Assembly: GCA_017962495.1 (NCBI GenBank)
Contig: JAGCVH010000007.1
Span: forward strand, 1 to 37,067
DNA length: 37,067 nt
Source of the DNA: Bacteroidaceae bacterium
GTDB taxonomy: Bacteria > Bacteroidota > Bacteroidia > Bacteroidales > Bacteroidaceae
Direction: 5' to 3'
Both the position numbers and the translations under genes were made by a program. Positions 31,465-37,067 of this stretch are shown one piece after another. Each line of letters begins with the position of its first letter. Position 1 is the first letter of the stretch. Below the pieces are notes generated by a model. The model had not been told where the DNA came from, searched no databases, and saw nothing but the letters and a program-made list of their open reading frames with translations.

Positions 31465-34008
31465 TTAAATTATCGTCACTCCTGTCTTACGATACAGTGC
31501 AGGCGTGTTACGCTTCTCTTCTCTCACTTTTTTAATCTGATGATCGCGCAGTAGAAAGCTTATCCTCGTTCGAGCAGAGCCGTCGCTTCTCAGGTTGAAG
31601 CATCGCATCACGTCGGCCGTGGTGAATTCTTCTGGCAGTCGCTCGAAGGCTTCGCGTGTCTTCTGATGGCGCTTCACGTTGGCGTTGGCTTCCTGCGTTT
31701 GGGCTGTGAAGTACTTCTCCGCCATGCTTCCGAAGTAGTGACGCTGACAGGCGTACTGGATGTTGCAGAGCAGTTCCGTCAGTCGCCAGTCCACCTCGTC
31801 CGTCTCGAAGTGTACGGTCCACATGTTGCCGTCCTGTTCCATCTCCTGCCAGTGGCGCATGACGATGAAAGGCGTGGCAAAGTTCAGTCCGTGGTAGGCA
31901 CAGCGCTTCAGCAACATTTCATCGGCCCTGGAGTCGTTCTCCCCAGCGTCGGCCATGCGGCGTGACGTCCAGTCGTACAGCTCATCCACAATCTTGTCCA
32001 GCGGTAGTAGGCCCTTCGTCTTGTCCAGTTTGCGGGCCCACAGCTCCAGTCGTTTGTCGCTCTCGAAGTCGATGTCGCGCCCACGCTCCATCATCTCGAA
32101 GTTTGTGGCAGGCAGGGGTATGCAAGTCAGGCGTGTTGCCAGTCCCGAACCAAAGTTCTGTTCGTTCACCTTCCTCTTCAGCGCCAGCGGCGTGCCTGTG
32201 TATATGAAGTTCCAGGTGACATTGAAGTCCTGCAGGATGCTGTCGACATTGGAGTAGGCCTGTCCGTCCTCCTCGTTGTGGAACGCCTTCAGTTCCAGAC
32301 TCTGCTTGTCAATCCACGACCCACCTCGCTGTATGGAAAGCGTGTTGTCCAGCTCCGTGTCGAAGGTGAGCATGTGCAGTTGCATCTTCTCTCCGTCCAC
32401 CTCCTCCACAGCGTTCACCATATCCTGAATGAACTGTGCGTTCGAGGTTCGTGCAGGATGTATGCGCACCACCACTTTGGGCTTCGCAGGTTTCTCCTTG
32501 TTGGCACCCTTCGTCTTCATCAGTTCGCGATAGGCATTTATGGCGTCCTTGCCCTCCTTGTCGGCCTCCACGATGGGCCTTGCCAACAATTTGTAGAGAC
32601 GTGTTGCAAACGATTTTCCGCTGGCAGGGTCGCCGATAATGAAGGTCGAGTTGTTGAGTCGGCGCAGATCCTCAGGTCTGTGGTAGAAGCGATAGGTGCA
32701 GCGCGTCATCAGCGTCATCATCAGTCCGCCACCCACGAACAGCGCGGCAGGGTATTGGCTCGGCTTCAGTCCCTTGCACACATCCTTTAGGGTAGGATAG
32801 TCGTCGAACAACTCCCCGATTTCCCGTCCCCACGTGTCCAGTTGCTTTTCCAAATTTGTCAGCGGGGCTTCCACCTCTACCTTCAAGCTGGTGGCGTTGG
32901 TGGGGTTCACGATGTCCTGATACGACTTTCCTGCGACCTCACAAATAGCCTCTTGCATGGCTTTGCTGGGCAGTTGCATGAGATATTTCTTCTCTCTCTC
33001 CGCCATGCGCTGGGCAGCGCTTTCCACCGTTTGGTCCACTCGCTCGTTGCGCTCTTCAATGATTTCCTTCACCCAGGGTTGTCGGCAGAGCACCTCCAAC
33101 ACCCGTTGCTTGTCGCCGTCGAAGAGCACCAGCAGGTCGCTGGCCAGTCGCAGGCTCTCGTTGTGGCGGTTCGAGTCGGCAGCACAAGGCAGTTTCTCAG
33201 CGAAACGCTTGTCGATTATCGACTGCACGTCATAGCCTCGCCAAAGAATGTTCTCTCCTGTTCCCTGCCCATTTTCTCCCTCTCCCATTCGAGGGAGAGG
33301 GTTGGGGTGAGAGGGACAGGTGGGCCCACTCTGCCCTTTCTGATATGCCTCGTTGTACTTCGCGGCAAACTCGGGGTTCTGGTAGGTGAAGAGTTCTGTA
33401 CGATGGATGTACAGGATGTCCTCCTCGCGACACACGAACGACATGCGGCTGGCGTCCTTGCACGATTCGTCCACCTTCACGCCCAACAACTCGGCCATAC
33501 GATGCTGGTTGTCGATGAGGTTTCCCCATTCGGGTCGTGCCTTGAAGACAATCTTCAGTCCTTTTCCTGAGGGGGTTATGTACACCAAAACGATACCCAG
33601 GCCCCTCTCTGACTCCCCCGAGGGGGAGGAAGAAGATACTTCTGTTGAATCATCTTCAATTTTGCGCTCGGCACTTGTGACGCTTGATTCATTCAAGAAT
33701 TTTGAATTTTGAATTTCCGACCACAACTTGTTGGGGTCGGGGATGTGGTCGACATCGATGACAACAAGGCCTGTCAACTTAGCAGCCGACTGCTTGCGCC
33801 AATTGCCCTTCTTGCCTGACTTTGAGAGCGATTCGTCGAAGGTGGCTTGGAACATGAAGGCAGGGAGTTTGCGCTTCAGCTTCGCGTCGCCCGTCTGGCG
33901 GTAGCCCTCGATGAGTTGCTTCGTCATCGGACTTCTCACGATTTGCCAAAACACGTCAGGCGTAACACCCTCGGCTGGCATACTCAGATTTCGTTGTAAG
34001 CTAAACAT
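31465..34008 (-). CDS. VirE N-domain (BT4734-like) / DUF3987 primase-helicase-like protein with repeat insertions
   Basis: This 847-residue protein has an N-terminal BT4734/VirE-N-like domain with LVVIDVDHI (81-89) and YITPSGKGLKIVF (143-155), resembling the catalytic motifs of primase-polymerase enzymes. The DUF3987 ATPase part has Walker A GDPASGKS (459-466). Two stretches look foreign. Residues about 99-135 (copy 13 plus an AATTTTGAATTTTG-type repeat) fall between the two N-domain motifs. Residues about 229-250 (copy 12, PSHPNPLPRMGEGENGQGTG) lie after that domain. Both keep the frame. It follows a small gene by 18 bp. A role in replication of an integrated element is plausible; no partner integrase is seen. 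Confidence 0.8.
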   Translation of the reverse strand: MFSLQRNLSMPAEGVTPDVFWQIVRSPMTKQLIEGYRQTGDAKLKRKLPAFMFQATFDESLSKSGKKGNWRKQSAAKLTGLVVIDVDHIPDPNKLWSEIQNSKFLNESSVTSAERKIEDDSTEVSSSSPSGESERGLGIVLVYITPSGKGLKIVFKARPEWGNLIDNQHRMAELLGVKVDESCKDASRMSFVCREEDILYIHRTELFTYQNPEFAAKYNEAYQKGQSGPTCPSHPNPLPRMGEGENGQGTGENILWRGYDVQSIIDKRFAEKLPCAADSNRHNESLRLASDLLVLFDGDKQRVLEVLCRQPWVKEIIEERNERVDQTVESAAQRMAEREKKYLMQLPSKAMQEAICEVAGKSYQDIVNPTNATSLKVEVEAPLTNLEKQLDTWGREIGELFDDYPTLKDVCKGLKPSQYPAALFVGGGLMMTLMTRCTYRFYHRPEDLRRLNNSTFIIGDPASGKSFATRLYKLLARPIVEADKEGKDAINAYRELMKTKGANKEKPAKPKVVVRIHPARTSNAQFIQDMVNAVEEVDGEKMQLHMLTFDTELDNTLSIQRGGSWIDKQSLELKAFHNEEDGQAYSNVDSILQDFNVTWNFIYTGTPLALKRKVNEQNFGSGLATRLTCIPLPATNFEMMERGRDIDFESDKRLELWARKLDKTKGLLPLDKIVDELYDWTSRRMADAGENDSRADEMLLKRCAYHGLNFATPFIVMRHWQEMEQDGNMWTVHFETDEVDWRLTELLCNIQYACQRHYFGSMAEKYFTAQTQEANANVKRHQKTREAFERLPEEFTTADVMRCFNLRSDGSARTRISFLLRDHQIKKVREEKRNTPALYRKTGVTII
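33278..33317 (-). repeat. GC-rich palindromic element, copy 12
   Basis: CCCTCTCCCATTCGAGGGAGAGGG, split as a palindrome around ATTCG, then TTGGGGTGAGAGGGAC. It is translated on the minus strand as SHPNPLPRMGEG. It is a diverged relative of the other copies. Confidence 0.65.
33600..33630 (+). repeat. GC-rich palindromic element, copy 13
   Basis: GGCCCCTCTCTGA, then CTCCCCCGAGGGGGAGG. It is translated on the minus strand as SSSPSGESERG, inside the VirE N-domain. Confidence 0.75.
33691..33719. repeat. AT-rich repeat inside the VirE/DUF3987 gene
   Basis: Tandem GAATTTT-type units (ATTCAAGAATTTTGAATTTTGAATTTCC) of the kind usual in spacers. They are read on the minus strand as EIQNSKFLN, immediately before the segment that leads to copy 13. 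Confidence 0.65.
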
Positions 34009-34026
34009 GATACTTCCTCCTCCTTT

Positions 34027-34377
34027 TTAATTCTTCTTTTCCAGAATGGCAATTTCAGCCAGCATCGTTTCTCTCTCCAGCGTCTTGCACACACGCAGCG
34101 CCCCAATCTTCTTGGGTATCGACTCGTACACCTTGATGCGTTCTGCCGACTCCTTCACCCAACCGTGCTCCAGCGTCTCTATCAGGCGGTCGCGATAGTG
34201 GCGACGAGGCTTGCGGTTGTAGGCCTTGAATGTTACGTTACCTGTCCACTGGTCGATGCGCAGCGAACCTTCCACACACTTTCCGTTCATGAGGTATTCC
34301 ATTACCTCGAAGGGAATTTCAATAGTTCTTTTCATTTTGAGTTGTTTTGCGAGAAGAAGGTCGGATTCTTTGGCCAT
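34027..34377 (-). CDS. Small conserved-looking protein upstream of VirE/DUF3987
   Basis: I do not recognise this family. From the ATG at 34377 it has 116 residues. An internal ATG at 34335 (MKRTIEIPFEVMEYLMNG) is a credible alternative. The body (GSLRIDQWTGNVTFKAYNRKPRRHYRDRLIETLEHGWVKESAERIKVYESIPKKIG) is basic, with a beta-rich first half and helical second half. That could suit nucleic-acid binding. It lies 18 bp before the VirE/DUF3987 start, so the two probably form one operon. A -7 box lies at 34471-34478. Confidence 0.65.
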   Translation of the reverse strand: MAKESDLLLAKQLKMKRTIEIPFEVMEYLMNGKCVEGSLRIDQWTGNVTFKAYNRKPRRHYRDRLIETLEHGWVKESAERIKVYESIPKKIGALRVCKTLERETMLAEIAILEKKN

Positions 34378-34470
34378 TTACTCGAGAACATCCTCCTCAC
34401 TCCAACTCAGGTTAATAATTAAATAAGGTATAATTTCTCTTGTCTCAGGCTCTCTTGCCTTTCGACGATA

Positions 34471-34478
34471 CAAAGGTA
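34471..34478 (-). promoter_or_regulatory. -7 box of the small gene / VirE operon
   Basis: TACCTTTG on the minus strand matches TAnnTTTG, about 90 nt before the ATG at 34377. The -33 region is not convincing. Confidence 0.45.
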
Positions 34479-34510
34479 TGATGCGATTATGCGACTGGAA
34501 ATTATTTTTT

Positions 34511-34636
34511 CAATCGCATTTTCAATCGCAAAAGGAAATACCCTTACAGCGCCGATAAATAAAGGGAAAGATAAAAAATAAAAAAAAATGCGACTAGACT
34601 TCTGTGTTTTGTCCAATCGCATTCGCCAATCGCATT
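34511..34636. repeat. Iteron-like CAATCGCATT repeats
   Basis: Direct copies at 34511-34520, 34523-34532 (CAATCGCAAA), 34614-34623 and 34627-34636, in two pairs 12-13 bp apart. Inverted partial copies (GCGATT, TGCGACT) lie at 34482-34496 and 34589-34597. An A-rich stretch (34568-34588) lies between the pairs. The 34378-34662 gap holds no gene. Confidence 0.65.
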
Positions 34637-34662
34637 TTAGTCGTTTTCCGACCTCCTGCGAG

Positions 34663-35910
34663 CTATTCTTTGATGTAGTTCAGCACCCATTCGGCATAGG
34701 GTTCCTGAACACTCTGACCCATATATTTGCTGAATGTTCGGTAGTTTTCGCACACTCCTGTGCTGCGGGCTATGCTGTCCATACTTCCCTTCAGCACGCC
34801 CCCCTCCTTCAACAAGCCCACAATGCAACCTCGCAGGAAATCCCGCTTCTTCTTGTTGCTCCACTCTATGGCTATTTCTCTCCCGTGTGGCGAGGCCATA
34901 AGGCGGTCGATGAACTGCTCCGTCCAAGCTTTGTCGAAGCGTTTGTCTGTGCTATGAATCCCAAACCACTCTTCTCCAAGCATCACCTTCAACTGCTTTG
35001 CAGGAGCAAACATGTTCAGCCCTTCAGCCTTCTCTGCGCCCTCTGCGGTGCGAAGCACATTCAATCTTCCATTTTCCATTTTCAATCCTTCATAAAGCTC
35101 TTGCGCCATCGATATCTTGTGCATGTACTTCAGGAAGTTTGTGCGATGAGCCTTTGCGTTCGCTTCCTTGCGACTGGCGAAGAAATGCTGACCCACGTGC
35201 ACGGGGTCAACCACCAACATACCGTCCTTGAAGACCACCAATCTGCGCAGGGCGGCGTAGTGGTGGTAAGGTGTTTTCGTAATCTTGTGATTCTCGTCCA
35301 CTTGGTCGAAGTCCAACTCGTCTGGAAAACGCCTGGCGCGCTGCATGTGCTTCACACGGTCATCGAACACACCCTTCTCGAACATGTGAATCAACTTCTC
35401 CAGGCGATAATCCTCCATATCCTCAAGCGAAGGATTTCCGCAGTTCATGTTCTCCTTCCACTCGTCGAAATCCCGTTTCGTGCGTTTCGACGTGCCTGAG
35501 TTCATATACCTCCGTTTCTCCGTCTCATAGAGCCTTGCATACTCCTCCTCCTTGTGGTGGCGCGACAGTTGCTCGTCAATCTCTGACAGCACACTGCTCA
35601 GCATCCCCAAGCCCTCGTTCACCAGACGTGTCTGTTCGTGAATCTCTTCGCCGCAATCCGTCCTTTCCTCCAGTTCCATCGTCAACACCTGTTCCGACAG
35701 ATCGGCATAATCCACATCCTCGTCAGCGTCCAGCACCACCTCCTGTCTCAGCCTCTGCAACGCCTCGTTCAACTGCTCTGATAACTCTGTCACATCGGCT
35801 ACAATCGCCGCCAGCCGAAACTTGCTTCCGGCCGTCATTTTCTCTGCCCTGAACCCCTCGATATGACTGAACAAGGCACTTATCTTCTCTTTACAATTCA
35901 TCGTCATCAT
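34663..35910 (-). CDS. Hypothetical helical protein of the accessory module
   Basis: I do not recognise this protein. The frame is open from a GTG at 35982, but the ATG at 35910 (MMTMNCKEKI) gives a better start and 415 residues. ATGs at 35907 and 35901 are alternatives. The first half is strongly helical and acidic (about 15-150, ELSEQLNEALQRLRQE, LSEIDEQLSRHHKEEEYARL), suggesting coiled coil. The second half has KITKTPYHHYAALRRLVVF and DRLMASPHGREIAIEWSNKKKRDFLRG. A stretch near residues 275-295 (MENGRLNVLRTAEGAEKAEG) is translated from spacer-type repeat sequence (35029-35088). A consensus promoter lies at 35999-36030. Confidence 0.65.
   Translation of the reverse strand: MMTMNCKEKISALFSHIEGFRAEKMTAGSKFRLAAIVADVTELSEQLNEALQRLRQEVVLDADEDVDYADLSEQVLTMELEERTDCGEEIHEQTRLVNEGLGMLSSVLSEIDEQLSRHHKEEEYARLYETEKRRYMNSGTSKRTKRDFDEWKENMNCGNPSLEDMEDYRLEKLIHMFEKGVFDDRVKHMQRARRFPDELDFDQVDENHKITKTPYHHYAALRRLVVFKDGMLVVDPVHVGQHFFASRKEANAKAHRTNFLKYMHKISMAQELYEGLKMENGRLNVLRTAEGAEKAEGLNMFAPAKQLKVMLGEEWFGIHSTDKRFDKAWTEQFIDRLMASPHGREIAIEWSNKKKRDFLRGCIVGLLKEGGVLKGSMDSIARSTGVCENYRTFSKYMGQSVQEPYAEWVLNYIKE
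35029..35088. repeat. Spacer-type repeat inside the hypothetical protein gene
   Basis: CTTCTCTGCGCCCTCTGCGG, followed by tandem TCCATTTTCCATTTTCAAT, sequence typical of gaps between genes. It is translated in frame on the minus strand. Confidence 0.55.
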
Positions 35911-35998
35911 GGTACTTCGTATTACAATCTTTTTACCTAAATAATTCTTAACTTTGATGATTCGACGGCAATCTTGCGACACACCTCAATCACGACTA

Positions 35999-36030
35999 CA
36001 AAAGTACGAAAATCGTATGCAAGTCGCAAA
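35999..36030 (-). promoter_or_regulatory. Bacteroidota-type promoter for the hypothetical protein gene
   Basis: On the minus strand TTTG (36027-36030), 20 nt, then TACTTTTG (35999-36006). The leader to the ATG at 35910 is about 85 nt. With the terminator at 36065-36100 and the remnant at 36128-36213, this accounts for the 35911-36213 gap. Confidence 0.6.
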
Positions 36031-36064
36031 CAAAAACACAACTATTTTTCATGTTATTTTCACA

Positions 36065-36100
36065 TAAAAAAAGACCCCGAAAACATGAGTTTCGGAGTCT
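36065..36100 (-). terminator. Intrinsic terminator after the four-helix-bundle gene
   Basis: On the minus strand AGACTCCGAAA pairs with TTTCGGGGTCT (11 bp, one mismatch) around a short loop and is followed by a run of T (36066-36071 on the plus strand as A). Confidence 0.8.
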
Positions 36101-36127
36101 CAATTAGTTATGCGTTTTTTGTTAAAG

Positions 36128-36213
36128 GAGATGATTAATCATCGCTTTTTTCCAATTTCTTTTTGGCCATCTCAGCCTTATAGTGACCTTCGGCCTACAT
36201 CTGCAGCATATCG
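36128..36213 (-). pseudogene. Possible coding remnant downstream of the four-helix-bundle gene
   Basis: In a frame shifted from the upstream gene the minus strand reads GSDMLQM, TAG, then AEGHYKAEMAKKKLEKSDD and a stop. The Lys/Glu-rich second part looks like a real protein tail. It could be the old C-terminus of the four-helix protein after a frameshift, or debris of another gene. Confidence 0.3.
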
Positions 36214-36825
36214 CTACCGATTATTCTGGTCGCTACGGAACTTCACCCTGTTCTGGCTCATCAGTTCCCTGACTCCGCCTTCCCTTACAAATCGGTCCTG
36301 CATGGTCTCCAGCAATTTATGCAGCATATACACCGCCTGATGGATGAGCGTGATACAGAGGTTGGAAATCTCTTCGTCGTTCATCTTCTCCACCTGCTCC
36401 GCATATTCCGCCTTGATTTTCTCACTCGATGCATATTCCCTCATCTTCGCAAATCTGGGATGCAGTTTGCCCCACTGATCCAAGTTGCGCACGCGCAGAT
36501 AGTCCTCGTAGTCAACCAGCAACTCCTCCAGACTGGCTTTTGCCACATTGGTAAGCTTGATTTCTGTCTCACTCGATGTAGCGGCGGCCCGATTGCCCTC
36601 GGCTATGTTCTGCTTACCCGAGCGTGCCGCTTGCACCATTTGGTCAACCGTGCGGTCCCCCTTGTTCAAATAGTGCTGAGTGAAATAGTAGGTGATGTCG
36701 TATATCATCTCTGTCACCTGATACACGCGCAGGTGCTTGTAGTGCCCGTGATCTGGCAGAAAAGTAATCTTCTTAGCGCCCTGAGTGGGCTGGCTACTCT
36801 GGGGCTTCCGATTATTCTGATTCAT
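36214..36825 (-). CDS. Four-helix-bundle suffix-domain protein (S23-like)
   Basis: The 203-residue protein matches the four-helix-bundle family related to the 23S rRNA intervening-sequence protein: YQVTEMIYDITYYFTQHYLNKGDRTVDQMVQAARSGKQNIAEGNRAAATSSETEIKLTNVAKASLEELLVDYEDYLRVR (about 35-110). A helical suffix region follows to about 185 (ISNLCITLIHQAVYMLHKLLETM). The cellular role of the family is not known. Both ends carry the same repeat-derived residues: MNQNNR at the start and SDQNNR before the stop, each from CAGAATAATCGG. It has its own promoter and terminator. Confidence 0.8.
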   Translation of the reverse strand: MNQNNRKPQSSQPTQGAKKITFLPDHGHYKHLRVYQVTEMIYDITYYFTQHYLNKGDRTVDQMVQAARSGKQNIAEGNRAAATSSETEIKLTNVAKASLEELLVDYEDYLRVRNLDQWGKLHPRFAKMREYASSEKIKAEYAEQVEKMNDEEISNLCITLIHQAVYMLHKLLETMQDRFVREGGVRELMSQNRVKFRSDQNNR

Positions 36826-36898
36826 TCTGGTTATTTCTGATAATTCTGATTATTCCGACTCCTCCGATTTTCTCCGATTTCTCCGATTATTTCCGATT
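36826..36898. repeat. CCGATT-type repeat before the four-helix-bundle gene
   Basis: Imperfect units of GATTATTCCGATT / CTCCGATTT run from within the gene start (36810-36825) to 36898. The relative CCGAATAAT occurs three times at 14845-14871 inside another gene, and CAGAATAATCGG recurs at the end of this gene. Confidence 0.6.
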
Positions 36899-36940
36899 AA
36901 ATGATGCCATCGACTTTTGTCTTTCACGTTTATTCGCTGA

Positions 36941-36970
36941 CAAAGATACAAAGAAATCTGCACCACACAA
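36941..36970 (-). promoter_or_regulatory. Bacteroidota-type promoter for the four-helix-bundle gene
   Basis: On the minus strand TTG (36968-36970), 19 nt, then TATCTTTG (36941-36948), an exact match to TTG-N19-TAnnTTTG. The leader is about 110 nt. Confidence 0.65.
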
Positions 36971-36996
36971 TAGGGCACCAGACAAATTTTGCAGAA

Positions 36997-37026
36997 TAGC
37001 GCATTTGCGCATTGCGCATTGCGCAC
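36997..37026. repeat. Right 30-bp inverted repeat of the accessory module
   Basis: The sequence contains TTGCGCATTGCGCATTGCGC and is the inverted partner of 31428-31457. It lies just upstream of the promoter of the four-helix-bundle gene. Nothing further is seen to the window end. Confidence 0.75.
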
Positions 37027-37067
37027 AATTTTCTGCACGACGTTTTATGCGCACAATATGATTACAA

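Noticed and set aside
32842-33570. 242-codon plus-strand frame opposite the VirE/DUF3987 gene
   Set aside because: A shadow frame; the minus strand has recognisable domains and motifs.
34588-35499. 303-codon plus-strand frame opposite the hypothetical protein gene
   Set aside because: The minus frame has a consensus promoter and plausible protein composition; the plus frame is rich in His/Cys/Leu and has no promoter or domain.
31428-37026. Complete transposon or integrative element
   Set aside because: No transposase, integrase, target duplication or att site is visible, so only a repeat-bounded module is claimed.

Overview
The window looks like a chromosomal segment from a member of the Bacteroidales, most plausibly Prevotellaceae. 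The pointers are Bacteroidota promoter boxes of the form TTTG-N19-21-TAnnTTTG, absence of Shine-Dalgarno sites, and lineage-typical families: BspA-like repeats, an outer-membrane beta-barrel with a TonB-type plug, HU-HIG, DUF4492-CydAB, a BT_3928-type DoxX protein, and VirE/DUF3987. No rRNA, tRNA, integrase, transposase or true CRISPR array was seen.

Layout. 1-693 (-) is the start of a secreted BspA-like protein, cut by the window edge, behind a long leader. 1276-3922 (-) holds an ABC exporter and NAD kinase. 4034-8351 (+) is a run of pdxJ, a DJ-1/PfpI protein, ispD and recG. 8503-11517 (+) is an outer-membrane beta-barrel. 11649-15096 (+) holds an ECF sigma factor, a translationally coupled membrane protein (probable anti-sigma factor) and a large secreted protein of unknown function. 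15625-17227 (+) holds an HU-like protein behind a palindrome array, then a DUF2975/HTH pair. 17306-20419 (-) is the cytochrome bd oxidase operon. 20508-25371 (+) is a TolC/HlyD/two-permease export operon without its own ATPase. 25466-26896 holds ndk and a LysM/M23 peptidase. 26985-30833 is a run of DUF1599, a DoxX-like protein, tpiA, a SPOR protein and folE, closed by a strong hairpin. From 30923 to the end (all -) is an accessory region: a P5-like protein, a primase/helicase-like VirE-DUF3987 protein with a small partner, an unknown coiled-coil-like protein and a four-helix-bundle protein. The last four lie between 30-bp inverted repeats.

The most unusual signal is that short dispersed repeats run through the window and enter genes in frame. 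A GC-rich palindromic element (core CCCTCCCCTCGGGGAGGG with a one-sided arm ending GGGGTC) occurs at least 13 times. It builds the ends of PdxJ, DJ-1 and IspD, makes up about a quarter of the probable anti-sigma factor (five copies), and interrupts the primase-like domain of the VirE protein. AT-rich spacer repeats form the tails of NadK, IspD, CydA, the DoxX-like protein and the four-helix protein. Tandem 7- and 8-bp repeats encode two signal peptides. Other notable structures are the 23-bp palindrome array in the HU leader, the inverted-repeat-bounded module with iteron-like sites, and a 15-bp hairpin between cydA and cydB.
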